Shown: positions 1 through 8,737 of the stretch, piece by piece
Position numbering within the stretch: the first letter of the stretch is position 1
Layout of the letters: each line of letters starts with the position of its first letter
Assembly: GCA_021650775.1 (NCBI GenBank)
Contig: JAHSRM010000019.1
Coordinates: 1-41,455, forward strand
Direction: 5' to 3'
Length of the DNA: 41,455 bases
DNA from: Candidatus Benthortus lauensis
GTDB taxonomy: Archaea; Thermoproteota; Nitrososphaeria_A; Caldarchaeales; Wolframiiraptoraceae
Made by a program: the position numbers and the translations under genes
Notes under the pieces: generated by a model
What the model was told of the DNA's origin: nothing
The model's database searches: none
Seen by the model: only the letters and a program-made list of their open reading frames with translations

Positions 1-1023
1 GACCTGGCGGCTCTGTGCAGGGAGGCGGCCATGAAGTCCATCAGGAGGATACTCCCAAGCATAGACTTCAGCGAGGAGAAGATCTCGCCCGAGATACTTG
101 ATAACCTGGTCGTGACGATGAAGGACTTCCTCGACGCATTCAAGGAGATTACGCCCACGGCCCTCAGGGAGGTTGAGATAGAGGTTCCAAGCGTCAGGTG
201 GGAGGATGTCGGCGGACTCAACGACATAAAGCAGAAGCTAATCGAGGCCGTTGAATGGCCCCTCAAGTATCCGGAGAAGTTCGAGAAGTTCGGCATCAAG
301 CCTCCCAAAGGAATCCTGCTATACGGGCCTCCAGGATGCGGGAAGACCCTCCTAGCGAAAGCCATAGCGACCGAGAGCGAGGCGAACTTCATCTCCGTCA
401 AGGGACCCGAGATATTCAACAAGTGGGTCGGTGAGTCCGAGAAGGCGATAAGGGAGATATTCAGGAAGGCGAGGCAGGCGTCGCCCTGCATAGTCTTCTT
501 CGACGAGATAGAGTCCGTCATCCCGAGGAAGGATGCCGTGGACGACTCCTCAGGCGTGACAAACAGGGTTGCGAGCCAACTGCTGGCCGAGATAGATGGA
601 ATCGAGGACCTCTCCGACGTGATAGTGATTGGTGCAACCAACCGGCCCGACATAATCGACCCAGCCGCCCTGAGACCCGGCAGATTCGACAGGCTAATCT
701 ACGTCCCGCCCCCGGACGAGAAGGCGAGGCTCCAGATACTCAAGATATACACCAAGAAGATGCCCCTGGCCCCGGAGGTCGATTTGAAGGAGATTGCAGC
801 CAGAACCGAGATGTATTCTGGAGCAGATCTGGCGGCTCTGTGCAGGGAGGCGGCCCTAGCAGCCCTCAGGAGGAACATTGACTCGGAGTATGTTACTAGG
901 AGGGACTTCGAGGAGGCGTTCAAGCTGGTTAAGCCGAGCCTCTCACCCCAGATGCTCAAGGAGTATGAGAAGATGGGAGAGGTGCTGAGATACACTGAGA
1001 AGCCCCTGACCATGATTGGGTGA
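1..1023 (+). CDS. CDC48/VCP-like AAA ATPase, C-terminal part (5' end outside window)
   Basis: Frame is open from base 1 (DLAALCREAAMKSIRR...). Walker A GPPGCGKT, Walker B IVFFDEIES, SRH GATNRPDIIDPAALRPGRFDR, second DLAALCREAALAALRR. Confidence 0.93.
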   Translation, partial: DLAALCREAAMKSIRRILPSIDFSEEKISPEILDNLVVTMKDFLDAFKEITPTALREVEIEVPSVRWEDVGGLNDIKQKLIEAVEWPLKYPEKFEKFGIKPPKGILLYGPPGCGKTLLAKAIATESEANFISVKGPEIFNKWVGESEKAIREIFRKARQASPCIVFFDEIESVIPRKDAVDDSSGVTNRVASQLLAEIDGIEDLSDVIVIGATNRPDIIDPAALRPGRFDRLIYVPPPDEKARLQILKIYTKKMPLAPEVDLKEIAARTEMYSGADLAALCREAALAALRRNIDSEYVTRRDFEEAFKLVKPSLSPQMLKEYEKMGEVLRYTEKPLTMIG

Positions 1024-1276
1024 CCTTGCCTTGGGCCGTAGGATGGTTAAGCTCGGCGGGGAGATCTATAGCAGGATTATAGAGACCCTTGAGAGGATGG
1101 GTGGGAAGGCGTTGGAGCAGAACCTCCTCGAGGAGCTTAAGAAGAAGAGGGATGTGGAGCTAAGTCTACCAGAGCTGAGGCATATACTGATGAAGCTGGA
1201 GATACATGATAAGGTCAGGGTCCTGAGCCTGGATGAGGAGAGAAAGGTGGTGGAGCTGGTTAAGCGTAGGTCCTAG
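1016..1276 (+). CDS. Small conserved-type hypothetical protein, possible winged-helix fold; ATG at 1043 is an alternative start
   Basis: 86-aa ORF overlapping the AAA ATPase stop, charged helical composition; the 1016 start would be TTG. Confidence 0.55.
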   Translation: MGDLALGRRMVKLGGEIYSRIIETLERMGGKALEQNLLEELKKKRDVELSLPELRHILMKLEIHDKVRVLSLDEERKVVELVKRRS

Positions 1277-2307
1277 AGCCAGGCATCGAGGCTCGTTACA
1301 CCCTTCTGCCTCTTGTAGGCCGCCCTAAGCTCCCCCAAGGCCTTCTCAACCCTCTCCTCAGAGAAGTCGTGCTCGCCGCATAGCATATCCTTCACACCAT
1401 CGTAGTCAGGCTCCCTCCACTCAACTACATACTCGTCGGTAACCTTGGGCTTAAGGAAGGCCTCACGAACCTCCTCGGGAGACTTCTCCAAGCTCTTGCC
1501 CAGATGTCTTAAGGCGGCCTCGGCGCTCCCATACTGCTTGACGAGCTTCAGGGCTGTCTTCGGCCCAACCCCCTTCACGCCCTCGCAGTAATCCGTCCCC
1601 ACGAGGATGGCTATGTCTATGAGCTGCTCCCTAGTTATTCCAAGCTCCTCTAGGAGCCTGTCCAAGTAGATTACCTCTGGAACCACCTCGACATACTCCC
1701 TCCTACCCGGAAGCTTCCTCCGACCCACAATCGAGAGGTTTCTCACGAGCCTCGGCGAGCCGAAGAGAAGCGAGTCCATATCCTGGCTTGCGGACGCATA
1801 TGCATCGCCCTTAGAGGCAAGGTGGGCGGCCTGGGCCTCACCCTCACTCGGAGCCTGGACCACGGGTATACCCATCAGCTGGAGAAGCCTCTTGGAGCTC
1901 TCTACTATGTATTGGTTTAGTGTCGCGGCTTGCTGCGCGTATTTCCTGGCCTCCTCCAGCCTCCCCTCTCTAAGCGCCCGTTCATAGAGTTCCGCGGCCT
2001 CGCTCCTACGCTCCTCCCTCCTCTCAACCGTCTCCCTCTTAAGCTCCGGGGGTCTGCCATCATAGACGTAGATGGGCTTGAGCCCGGCCTTAAGGAAGTT
2101 AATCGTCCTGAAGAACATGCCGCTGAGGTGGCTGGTAATCCTACCCCTGTGGTCCATTAGGGGCCTACCGTCAGGCCCACGGATAACCGTGATGAACTGG
2201 TAGAGGATGTTGTATGCGTCGAATGCTATGGCCTTGCCGGTCAGGTCCTCGAGCCTAATCCTCTCAACAGCCCTCTCGGGGATTATGTCCCCAAGCTTAA
2301 CCCCCAT
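1273..2307 (-). CDS. fen: Flap endonuclease FEN1
   Basis: MGVKLGDIIPERAV...AFDAYNILYQF...YVYDGRPPELK...PSEGEAQAAHLASKG...ILVGTDYCEGVKGVGPKTALKL. Family start is the internal Met at 2307, not the ORF Met at 2361. Confidence 0.96.
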   Translation of the reverse strand: MGVKLGDIIPERAVERIRLEDLTGKAIAFDAYNILYQFITVIRGPDGRPLMDHRGRITSHLSGMFFRTINFLKAGLKPIYVYDGRPPELKRETVERREERRSEAAELYERALREGRLEEARKYAQQAATLNQYIVESSKRLLQLMGIPVVQAPSEGEAQAAHLASKGDAYASASQDMDSLLFGSPRLVRNLSIVGRRKLPGRREYVEVVPEVIYLDRLLEELGITREQLIDIAILVGTDYCEGVKGVGPKTALKLVKQYGSAEAALRHLGKSLEKSPEEVREAFLKPKVTDEYVVEWREPDYDGVKDMLCGEHDFSEERVEKALGELRAAYKRQKGVTSLDAWL

Positions 2308-2359
2308 GAGACCCTCACCCGAGACATCGCCTAAGAAGTAGATAAAGCTACCCTCCCAC

Positions 2360-3610
2360 ATGGATAGAGTTTTATCCCCCAGAGTGAATCTTCCAAGGTG
2401 GTTCGGCTTGGACTACCTACTGGATGAGGAGAAGAGACTGTATAGGAAGGGTGTCAGGGAGTTTCTGGAGCGTGAGCTTGAGCCGCACTCCGAGAGGATT
2501 GACAGGGAGGGACGTATCCCGAGGGAGGTGGTGAGGAGGCTCGGCGAATACGGGCTGCTCGGAATCACGTTATCGGAGGAGTATGGGGGAGCTGGCGTGG
2601 ACTATCTTACGGCAGCCTTGGTAGCAGAGGAGATAGGTAGGGCCGACATAAGCCTGGCAACCGCAGTCTATTACCTGCTCCAGGCGAGTTGGGGCAAGAT
2701 TCTGGAGAAGTTTGGGAGAAGGGAGGTTAGGGACGAGTTTCTCCCAAGGATAGTTAGGGGTGAGTGGTTCATAGGGATAGCCTCGACAGAGCCGCATGGA
2801 GGCTCGGATGTAGCTAACCTGAGGACCATGGTCTCGTTCACGGGCGATAGGTTCAGGGTCAGGGGAGAGAAGATGTTTATCAGCGGTGTGAGGGAGGCAG
2901 GGGAGATGGGCGGGGGCTTCATAACCATAATGAGGCATGAGCCAGGCGGAGGGCATAGGGGATTAACCGCCGCCGTAACGACCCTGGATAAGGAGGGCGT
3001 GGAGACAGGGCTGATAGAGAATATGGGCAGGACAGGAATATCGACCGGATACATCAGGTATAATGACGCTGAATACCCAATCCAATACCTTCTCGGAAAC
3101 CCTGGAGACGGGTTCTACATAGCCATGGAGGGATTCAACCTGGCCCGACCCCTGGTGGCCGCAGCATGTATAGGAGCGGCGGAGAAAGCCCTGGAACTCG
3201 GTATAAGGTTCCTCAAGGAGAGGACGGCCTTTGGAAGACCTCTGGCGAAGTTCGAGGCCCTCCAATTCGAGGCCGTCGAGGACCACGTAAGATTGGGTAT
3301 GGCCCGGGACCTGGTGTATAAGGCTGCGTGGATGCTTGACGAGCACTATGGGAAGGGGAAGTTTAGTGTGGGTGAGGTGAACAAGTATGCTGCTGCGGCC
3401 AAGTGGGTGGCGGCCGAGACCGCCTACCAGGTCTTCACCCACGTTATGATGTGGCATGGGGCTCTGGGCTATTCGAGGGAGCTTCCCTTGGAGAGGGGGC
3501 TTAGGGGTGTTATGTCGTATCTGGTGGGGGCGGAGGGTGCGATAAACGTGATGAAGCTTATCGTTGGGAGGGAGCTGTTCGGCAGGGAATACATGCCTAC
3601 CAAGAGTTGA
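2360..3610 (+). CDS. Acyl-CoA dehydrogenase family protein
   Basis: 416 aa; GITLSEEYGGAGVDYLTAALVAEEIGRAD, ASTEPHGGSDVANLRT, RTAFGRPLAKFEALQF, GALGYSRELPLER. Confidence 0.93.
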   Translation: MDRVLSPRVNLPRWFGLDYLLDEEKRLYRKGVREFLERELEPHSERIDREGRIPREVVRRLGEYGLLGITLSEEYGGAGVDYLTAALVAEEIGRADISLATAVYYLLQASWGKILEKFGRREVRDEFLPRIVRGEWFIGIASTEPHGGSDVANLRTMVSFTGDRFRVRGEKMFISGVREAGEMGGGFITIMRHEPGGGHRGLTAAVTTLDKEGVETGLIENMGRTGISTGYIRYNDAEYPIQYLLGNPGDGFYIAMEGFNLARPLVAAACIGAAEKALELGIRFLKERTAFGRPLAKFEALQFEAVEDHVRLGMARDLVYKAAWMLDEHYGKGKFSVGEVNKYAAAAKWVAAETAYQVFTHVMMWHGALGYSRELPLERGLRGVMSYLVGAEGAINVMKLIVGRELFGREYMPTKS

Positions 3611-3616
3611 GGATGG

Positions 3617-4630
3617 CTATGATGCGACCTCCATGTCTATCGCCCACGTGTATGTTCTGGGAGCGGTCTCCATCACCCTCCTTACACCGAGGAGCCTGAG
3701 GTCCCTCCGAGCCTTCTCGGCAATCCTCCCAATCTCCTTAAACGCCTCCTCCGAGTCCACGCCATTCCAATAGAGATGGATTACCGTCCCAGCCCTACTC
3801 CTCCTCAAGGCTATCGGGAGATACTTGAGCGAGTCCCTTGGAAGATCCATTATGATTCTGTCGAACGTCTCGTCCAGCCTCTTGAGGATGTCGCCCACGT
3901 TCCCCCAGATTGCCTTGACCCTGCCCTCCACCCTGTTCAGCCTTATGTTCTCTACTAGGTATCTGTAGGCCTCCGGGTTGAGTTCTATCGCTAGAACCTC
4001 CACGTCCGGCTGGAGCCTGGCTATCAGTATGCTGAATGGCCCGACTCCTGCGAACATGTCCAGCACCTTCTCGCCTGGTTTGACCATCCTCGCCACCCTG
4101 AGTCTCTCGCCGCTCATCCTTGGGTTGAAGAACATCTTGGCCAGGTCCAGCTTGTAGGTGCATCCATGCTCCCTGTGGGTTGTCTCGGTGGCCCCTGAGC
4201 CCGCTATGACCCTCAGCTCCCTTACACGGAATACCCCCCTCGTCCCCCCCTTGGCGAGAACGGTCCTGACCCTTGGGTGAAGCCTCATGAGAGCCTCGCC
4301 CACAGCCCTCTCATAGCCCCTAAGCTCCCTCGGAAGCTCTATCACCGCAACCTCCCCGACCACATCATACGAGGAGGGAACCTTCCCGAGAAGCTCCATG
4401 GGAATCACTCCCTCCAAGGCCTCCCTGAGGGTCCTGGGGCCCGCCGCCCGCTCCTCGAACTCCTCCTCCAAGACCTCGCCCAACCCCTCCCCACCGGTCA
4501 CCGGGAAATAGACGTATCCATCCCTCTCGAAGGGCTTGTAGCGTGGGTCTAGTAGCCCCTCCCTGGCCAGCCTCCGCCTAACCTCCTCGGCATCATCCCT
4601 CCGAACCCTCACGCAAGGCCTCCTAACCAA
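3617..4630 (-). CDS. Trm5-type tRNA (guanine37-N1)-methyltransferase / TYW2-like class I methyltransferase
   Basis: 337 aa; [65 protein letters not shown]. Confidence 0.88.
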   Translation of the reverse strand: MVRRPCVRVRRDDAEEVRRRLAREGLLDPRYKPFERDGYVYFPVTGGEGLGEVLEEEFEERAAGPRTLREALEGVIPMELLGKVPSSYDVVGEVAVIELPRELRGYERAVGEALMRLHPRVRTVLAKGGTRGVFRVRELRVIAGSGATETTHREHGCTYKLDLAKMFFNPRMSGERLRVARMVKPGEKVLDMFAGVGPFSILIARLQPDVEVLAIELNPEAYRYLVENIRLNRVEGRVKAIWGNVGDILKRLDETFDRIIMDLPRDSLKYLPIALRRSRAGTVIHLYWNGVDSEEAFKEIGRIAEKARRDLRLLGVRRVMETAPRTYTWAIDMEVAS

Positions 4631-4684
4631 GCCCGGTTATCCTTGGTAGAGGTTTTCTATTAGGGTGCCGCCTATATCCGGGGG

Positions 4685-4957
4685 ATGGGGGCGAGGGAGG
4701 CTCTGGAGAGGGCCGTGGAGGAGTATAACAGGTATAGGAGGCCTGAGGCCGTTGCCAGGCTTCTAAGGGTCGAGGGAGACGAGGCCCTCCTAGAGTTCAC
4801 GGGAAGCTTCTGCGAGACCTGCGGCGTGTATGACTGGCTGGAGGACTTCGTCTATGAGGTGAGGGGCCTTAACCTGGGCTTGGACGCCGAGATAGAGGCC
4901 TGCCGTAGGCTCTCAGACGACGCCTTCCTGGTCAAGATTAGGCTGAGGCAGGCCTAG
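4685..4957 (+). CDS. Hypothetical protein (archaeal small protein with FCETCGVYDW motif)
   Basis: 90-aa ORF with ATG and host-like codon usage; fills the gap between flanking genes. Confidence 0.7.
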   Translation: MGAREALERAVEEYNRYRRPEAVARLLRVEGDEALLEFTGSFCETCGVYDWLEDFVYEVRGLNLGLDAEIEACRRLSDDAFLVKIRLRQA

Positions 4958-5020
4958 GGGCCTTCAGTTGGTTTATTAGATGGCTCCGGGAAGGGGTGGG
5001 CGTTAGAGAGTGGGTTAGGG

Positions 5021-6541
5021 TTGAAGGAGGCCCCTGTTCTCCCAGACCTGTCGGCAATCCAGCTCAAGGCAGCCGCATACCTAGTCAGGGCTGGGAAGGT
5101 CTCGGGCAAGGTCCTGATACACCGCCGCCTCCTCGAGGAGATCGAGTCCCAGGCCTCTGGAGGTGATGTGGTGGCGGTCGAGGGGCTGAACGAGCTTAGG
5201 AGCGCATGCGGGGAGAGGGGGCTGGAGCTGGAGTATGTGGGCGAGGCCGGGGAGGGGAAGGCCTCGAGGCTCATGATACTCGAGGACGCCTCCAGGAGGG
5301 GTGCCAAGATACTTACCTGCGACCCCGTGACAGCCAGGATGGCCGAGTCCATGGGAATCGAGCTAATCTATGAGCTTCCTCCACCCCCATTCACCATAAA
5401 GGAGCTCTTCGGAGACGATGTGATGAGTGTCCACCTGAAGGAGGGGCTTCCACCGAGGGTTAAGAGGGGTGTCCCAGGTAGGTGGAGGTTCGAGGACGTC
5501 AGGGAGGAGCCGCTTAGGAGGGAGGAGATAGAGCTTGTGATAGCCCACCTCATGAGGGAGGCATACGAGAGCTTCGGCTCAGACGCCTTCCTAGAGATAG
5601 ATGAACCGGGTGTGAGGATATTCCAGTTAAGGCAGTATAGGGTGGTGGTCACCAGGCCCCCCTTCTCCGACGGATTCGAGCTTACGGTCGTGAGGCCCAT
5701 AGTTAAGCGGAGCCTAAGGGACTACTATCTCCCAGGAGAGGTCCTGGATAGGCTTGAGACCCAGGCCGAGGGAATCCTGATAGCGGGGCCGCCTGGGATG
5801 GGTAAATCGACCTTCGCCCAAGCCTTGGCTGAGCACTACAAGGAGCTGAACAAGGTGGTCAAGACGATTGAGAGCCCGAGGGACCTCTCGGTCTCAGCCG
5901 ACATAACCCAATACTCCAAGTCGGCTGCCAAGGGAAGCGAGCTACACGACGTCCTACTCCTAAGCCGCCCAGACTACACCATCTTCGACGAGATACGTGG
6001 ACCCGAGGACTTCGACCTATTCATAGACCTGAGGCTCGCAGGCATAGGGATGGTCGGGGTAATCCATGCAACGACCCCGATAGACGCTATACAGAGGATA
6101 GCCAACAAGGTGGATGTAGGAGTCCTCCCATCGATAATAGACACGGTGATCTTCATGGATAAGGGCGAGGTCTCGGAGATCTATGTCCTCGAGATGACGG
6201 TCAAGGTTCCTGCGGGGCTGAGGAGGGCGGACCTGGCCAGGCCCACAGTCATAGTCAGGGACTTCATGTCAGGTGAGCCAAGATACGAGCTATACGTCTT
6301 CGGGGAGAGAACCTTCGTCGTCCCAGTCAAGAAGGAGGAGGCAGAGGCAAGGGTCCCAGAGAGGAAGATAGCCCAGCTCCTCCAGAAACACATACCCGAC
6401 TTCAGCATAGAGGCGGAGGGAAACCTCGTCAGAATCTTCATACCAGAACGCTACTACCGAACCTACATCAAGAAAGTCCAGAACAAGCTCCTAAAACTCG
6501 CCAGAAGATACAGCCTAAACCTCCAAGCCTTCCCAAGATAA
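5021..6541 (+). CDS. PIN-domain ATPase (PilT-like P-loop ATPase with N-terminal PIN and C-terminal KH-like region)
   Basis: 506 aa, TTG start; N-terminal PVLPDLSAI...ILTCDPVTARMAESMGIEL; Walker A ILIAGPPGMGKSTFAQALAEH; YTIFDEIRGPEDFDLFIDLRLAGIGMVGVIHAT. Confidence 0.88.
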   Translation: MKEAPVLPDLSAIQLKAAAYLVRAGKVSGKVLIHRRLLEEIESQASGGDVVAVEGLNELRSACGERGLELEYVGEAGEGKASRLMILEDASRRGAKILTCDPVTARMAESMGIELIYELPPPPFTIKELFGDDVMSVHLKEGLPPRVKRGVPGRWRFEDVREEPLRREEIELVIAHLMREAYESFGSDAFLEIDEPGVRIFQLRQYRVVVTRPPFSDGFELTVVRPIVKRSLRDYYLPGEVLDRLETQAEGILIAGPPGMGKSTFAQALAEHYKELNKVVKTIESPRDLSVSADITQYSKSAAKGSELHDVLLLSRPDYTIFDEIRGPEDFDLFIDLRLAGIGMVGVIHATTPIDAIQRIANKVDVGVLPSIIDTVIFMDKGEVSEIYVLEMTVKVPAGLRRADLARPTVIVRDFMSGEPRYELYVFGERTFVVPVKKEEAEARVPERKIAQLLQKHIPDFSIEAEGNLVRIFIPERYYRTYIKKVQNKLLKLARRYSLNLQAFPR

Positions 6542-6574
6542 AGAGAAAAATAGACCGAAGCCCCTCCTTTTTAC

Positions 6575-6632
6575 GGCGATGATGTATTCCGCCTTCTGAT
6601 TGGTGATGAGCGGTGAATACCGCTGAGCTAAC
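6575..6632 (+). ncRNA. Candidate C/D-box sRNA
   Basis: C-like ATGATGT 6579-6585, D' CTGA 6596-6599, C' GTGATGA 6603-6609, D CTGA 6623-6626; guide intervals 10 and 13 nt, D'-C' gap 3 nt; short flanking stem GGC/GCT; A-rich aaaaatag about 30 bp upstream. Confidence 0.6.
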
Positions 6633-6662
6633 ATCCTTATTTTATGTGGGTGTCTTGGAGGG

Positions 6663-7211
6663 TTGATGGATTTTGGGGGGTGGCTGGGTAGGAGGACCCT
6701 GATTGTGGGTGAGGCTGGGTCTGGTAAGACGAGGGTTCTGGCATCCTTCCTCGACTACCTGTTGGAGAGGGTTCCCTCCAGGGAGATAACGGTCATCGAC
6801 ATGGCTCCCAGGCGTGTCAAGGGGGTGGGAGGCCTCCTGGAAGACTACACGCCAAGCGTCTGGAGGGTGAGGTATCTGCGTCCATGGAAGATTACTCCCC
6901 CACGGCTCACGGGCAGAACATCCGAGGAAGTTAAGAGGTATGCGTGGGAGAACAGGGAGGCCCTCGAACCCCTCCTAGAAGAGTATCTATCCAAGCCGAC
7001 CCCAACCCTACTAATCAACGACATAACAATATACCTCCACGCAGGAAGCACCGAAAGAATCAAGCAGATGATTACACACGCCAGCACCTTCGCAGCCACC
7101 GCCTACAAGGGTATTAGGCTACAGGATGACAAAGGCTCCAGCATATCCCGCAGGGAAAGGGAGGAGCTGGAGAGGCTTGTAGAGCTTATGGACCAGGTGG
7201 TCGAGGTCTAA
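6663..7211 (+). CDS. Small P-loop NTPase of unknown function
   Basis: 182 aa; Walker A LIVGEAGSGKTRVLASFL; PTLLINDITIYLHAG possible Walker B. Confidence 0.8.
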   Translation: MMDFGGWLGRRTLIVGEAGSGKTRVLASFLDYLLERVPSREITVIDMAPRRVKGVGGLLEDYTPSVWRVRYLRPWKITPPRLTGRTSEEVKRYAWENREALEPLLEEYLSKPTPTLLINDITIYLHAGSTERIKQMITHASTFAATAYKGIRLQDDKGSSISRREREELERLVELMDQVVEV

Positions 7212-7219
7212 CATCCGCC

Positions 7220-8572
7220 TTATTTCAGGGTCTTTAGGAGCTGCTCTATCTTTGTGATTACCTCCATGGGGTTTCTTCCGAGGACCACGGCCATAGGCTC
7301 CTTCCCCCAGTCTCCCGTATGGTATATCAGGTCAGGAACCTTTCCCTCGTTCCTCTTTATGGCTGCCTCGGTTCCCCAAGGTATGGTGGCCCCCTCCCTT
7401 GACTTCACCTCAGGCGGCTCCTCCCTCCTATCATAGCTACTCACACTCCATCCAAGCCTCCTAGCGGCCTCCACCACATCCTCCCCATACCGTATGTTCA
7501 TGGCGGACCTCATATCGGGGTCAAACCTCATGGCTGTTAGGACTGCTTTGGCTACGTGGCGTGAGGCTCCGAACCATGGGCATGAGGAGGCCCTGGCCCT
7601 ATCATCCAGCCTAACTATCCTCCCTGGAACACCCGCAACATGCTCCAGCCCCGAGGCACCCTCTATCGCATATACCAGGTTGGACTGGGACTCTGGTATG
7701 AGGTTGACTAATCCCTCCAGCCCCTCAACCCTCCTCAAGGCATCTCTCATCACCTCCAAGACCCTAAGCTTCCTAGACTCCTCGACAACCCTGCCCGTGG
7801 GATTAACAGGTCCATGCCCTTTCCCTAGGGGGAGGCCATACCTTATGGCGTCGTAGACGAACTGCTTGGCGACCTCCACAGCCTCGGGTATCCCCTTACC
7901 CTTGGCCAGCTCGGCCGCTATGGCAGATGCGAAGGTGCATCCAGTCCCGTGGGTGTTCCTCGAATCGATTCTCGGGGAGACATACTCCCTGAACTCGCCG
8001 TCCATGTAGAGGACATCGACCACCCTCTCGCCCTCAAGGTGACCTCCCTTAACCACCACAGCCCTGGGGCCGAGCGAGGCTATGGCCTCCGCAGCCCTCC
8101 TCTGGCCCTCCAAGTCCCTGACCCTAACACCTGACAAAGCCTCTGCCTCCCGTGCATTAGGGGTAACCACCGTGGCCATGGGTAGGAGCCTCTCCATCAG
8201 GGTCTTCCTGGCATCCTCCCTAAGGAGGGGTGCACCGCTCTTAGCCACCATAACCGGGTCCACCACCAAGGGCGCCTCAACACCCTCAAGCTCCTCGGCC
8301 ACGGCCTCGATGATCTCCGACGTGTGGAGCATCCCGGTCTTAACCGCATCCACCCCAATATCCCCTACAACCACCCGAATCTGCTCCCTAACCAACTCCA
8401 CGGGAACATCATGAACCATCGTAACCCCCACAGTATTCTGGGCAGTAATCGCTGTAACAGCACTCATCCCATGAACCCCAAGGGCCGCAAAAGCCTTCAA
8501 GTCAGCCTGAATCCCCGCACCACCCCCAGAATCCGAGCCAGCCACAGTCAAAGCCCTAGCAACCATCAACAA
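7220..8572 (-). CDS. thiDN: Bifunctional hydroxymethylpyrimidine (phosphate) kinase / ThiN-type thiamine-phosphate synthase
   Basis: 450 aa; ALTVAGSDSGGGAGIQADLKAFAALGVHG, VVDPVMVAKSGAPLL, NTHGTGCTFASAIAAELAKG; C-terminal ThiN-like NLVYAIEGASGLEHVAGVPGRIVRL...IPWGTEAAI. Start may be the Met at 8566. Confidence 0.95.
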   Translation of the reverse strand: MLMVARALTVAGSDSGGGAGIQADLKAFAALGVHGMSAVTAITAQNTVGVTMVHDVPVELVREQIRVVVGDIGVDAVKTGMLHTSEIIEAVAEELEGVEAPLVVDPVMVAKSGAPLLREDARKTLMERLLPMATVVTPNAREAEALSGVRVRDLEGQRRAAEAIASLGPRAVVVKGGHLEGERVVDVLYMDGEFREYVSPRIDSRNTHGTGCTFASAIAAELAKGKGIPEAVEVAKQFVYDAIRYGLPLGKGHGPVNPTGRVVEESRKLRVLEVMRDALRRVEGLEGLVNLIPESQSNLVYAIEGASGLEHVAGVPGRIVRLDDRARASSCPWFGASRHVAKAVLTAMRFDPDMRSAMNIRYGEDVVEAARRLGWSVSSYDRREEPPEVKSREGATIPWGTEAAIKRNEGKVPDLIYHTGDWGKEPMAVVLGRNPMEVITKIEQLLKTLK

Positions 8573-8627
8573 AACCCCAAAGAAAACACCCTAAAAACCC
8601 CTACCCACGGCAACCACCAAAAATAAG

Positions 8628-8737
8628 TTTAAATAGAAGCGAACATCCCTTAAATACGAATCCCCGGAAAGGGGCTTGAACCAACCCACCAGAAAAAGAA
8701 TGCCCAGAAAGGGCCTAAAACCTACAAAAACAATACC
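8628..8737 (+). promoter_or_regulatory. CRISPR leader with TATA-like elements (8628-8635, 8650-8656) and two repeat-like hairpins
   Basis: A/T-rich start tttaaata, then GAATCCCCGGAAAGGGGCTTGAAC at 8658 and GAATGCCCAGAAAGGGCCTAAAAC at 8698, directly before the first repeat. Orientation fits the archaeal rule that repeats end in TTGAAAG with the leader upstream. Confidence 0.7.

Noticed and set aside
2308-2361. Extended FEN1 N terminus (MWEGSFIYFLGDVSGEGL) overlapping the acyl-CoA dehydrogenase start
   Set aside because: FEN1 family begins at MGVKLGDI; the extension is probably intergenic promoter sequence.
7220-8640. Thiamine operator or TPP-riboswitch for thiDN
   Set aside because: No copy of the thiW/ykoE 13-mer and no recognisable THI-element in the upstream region.
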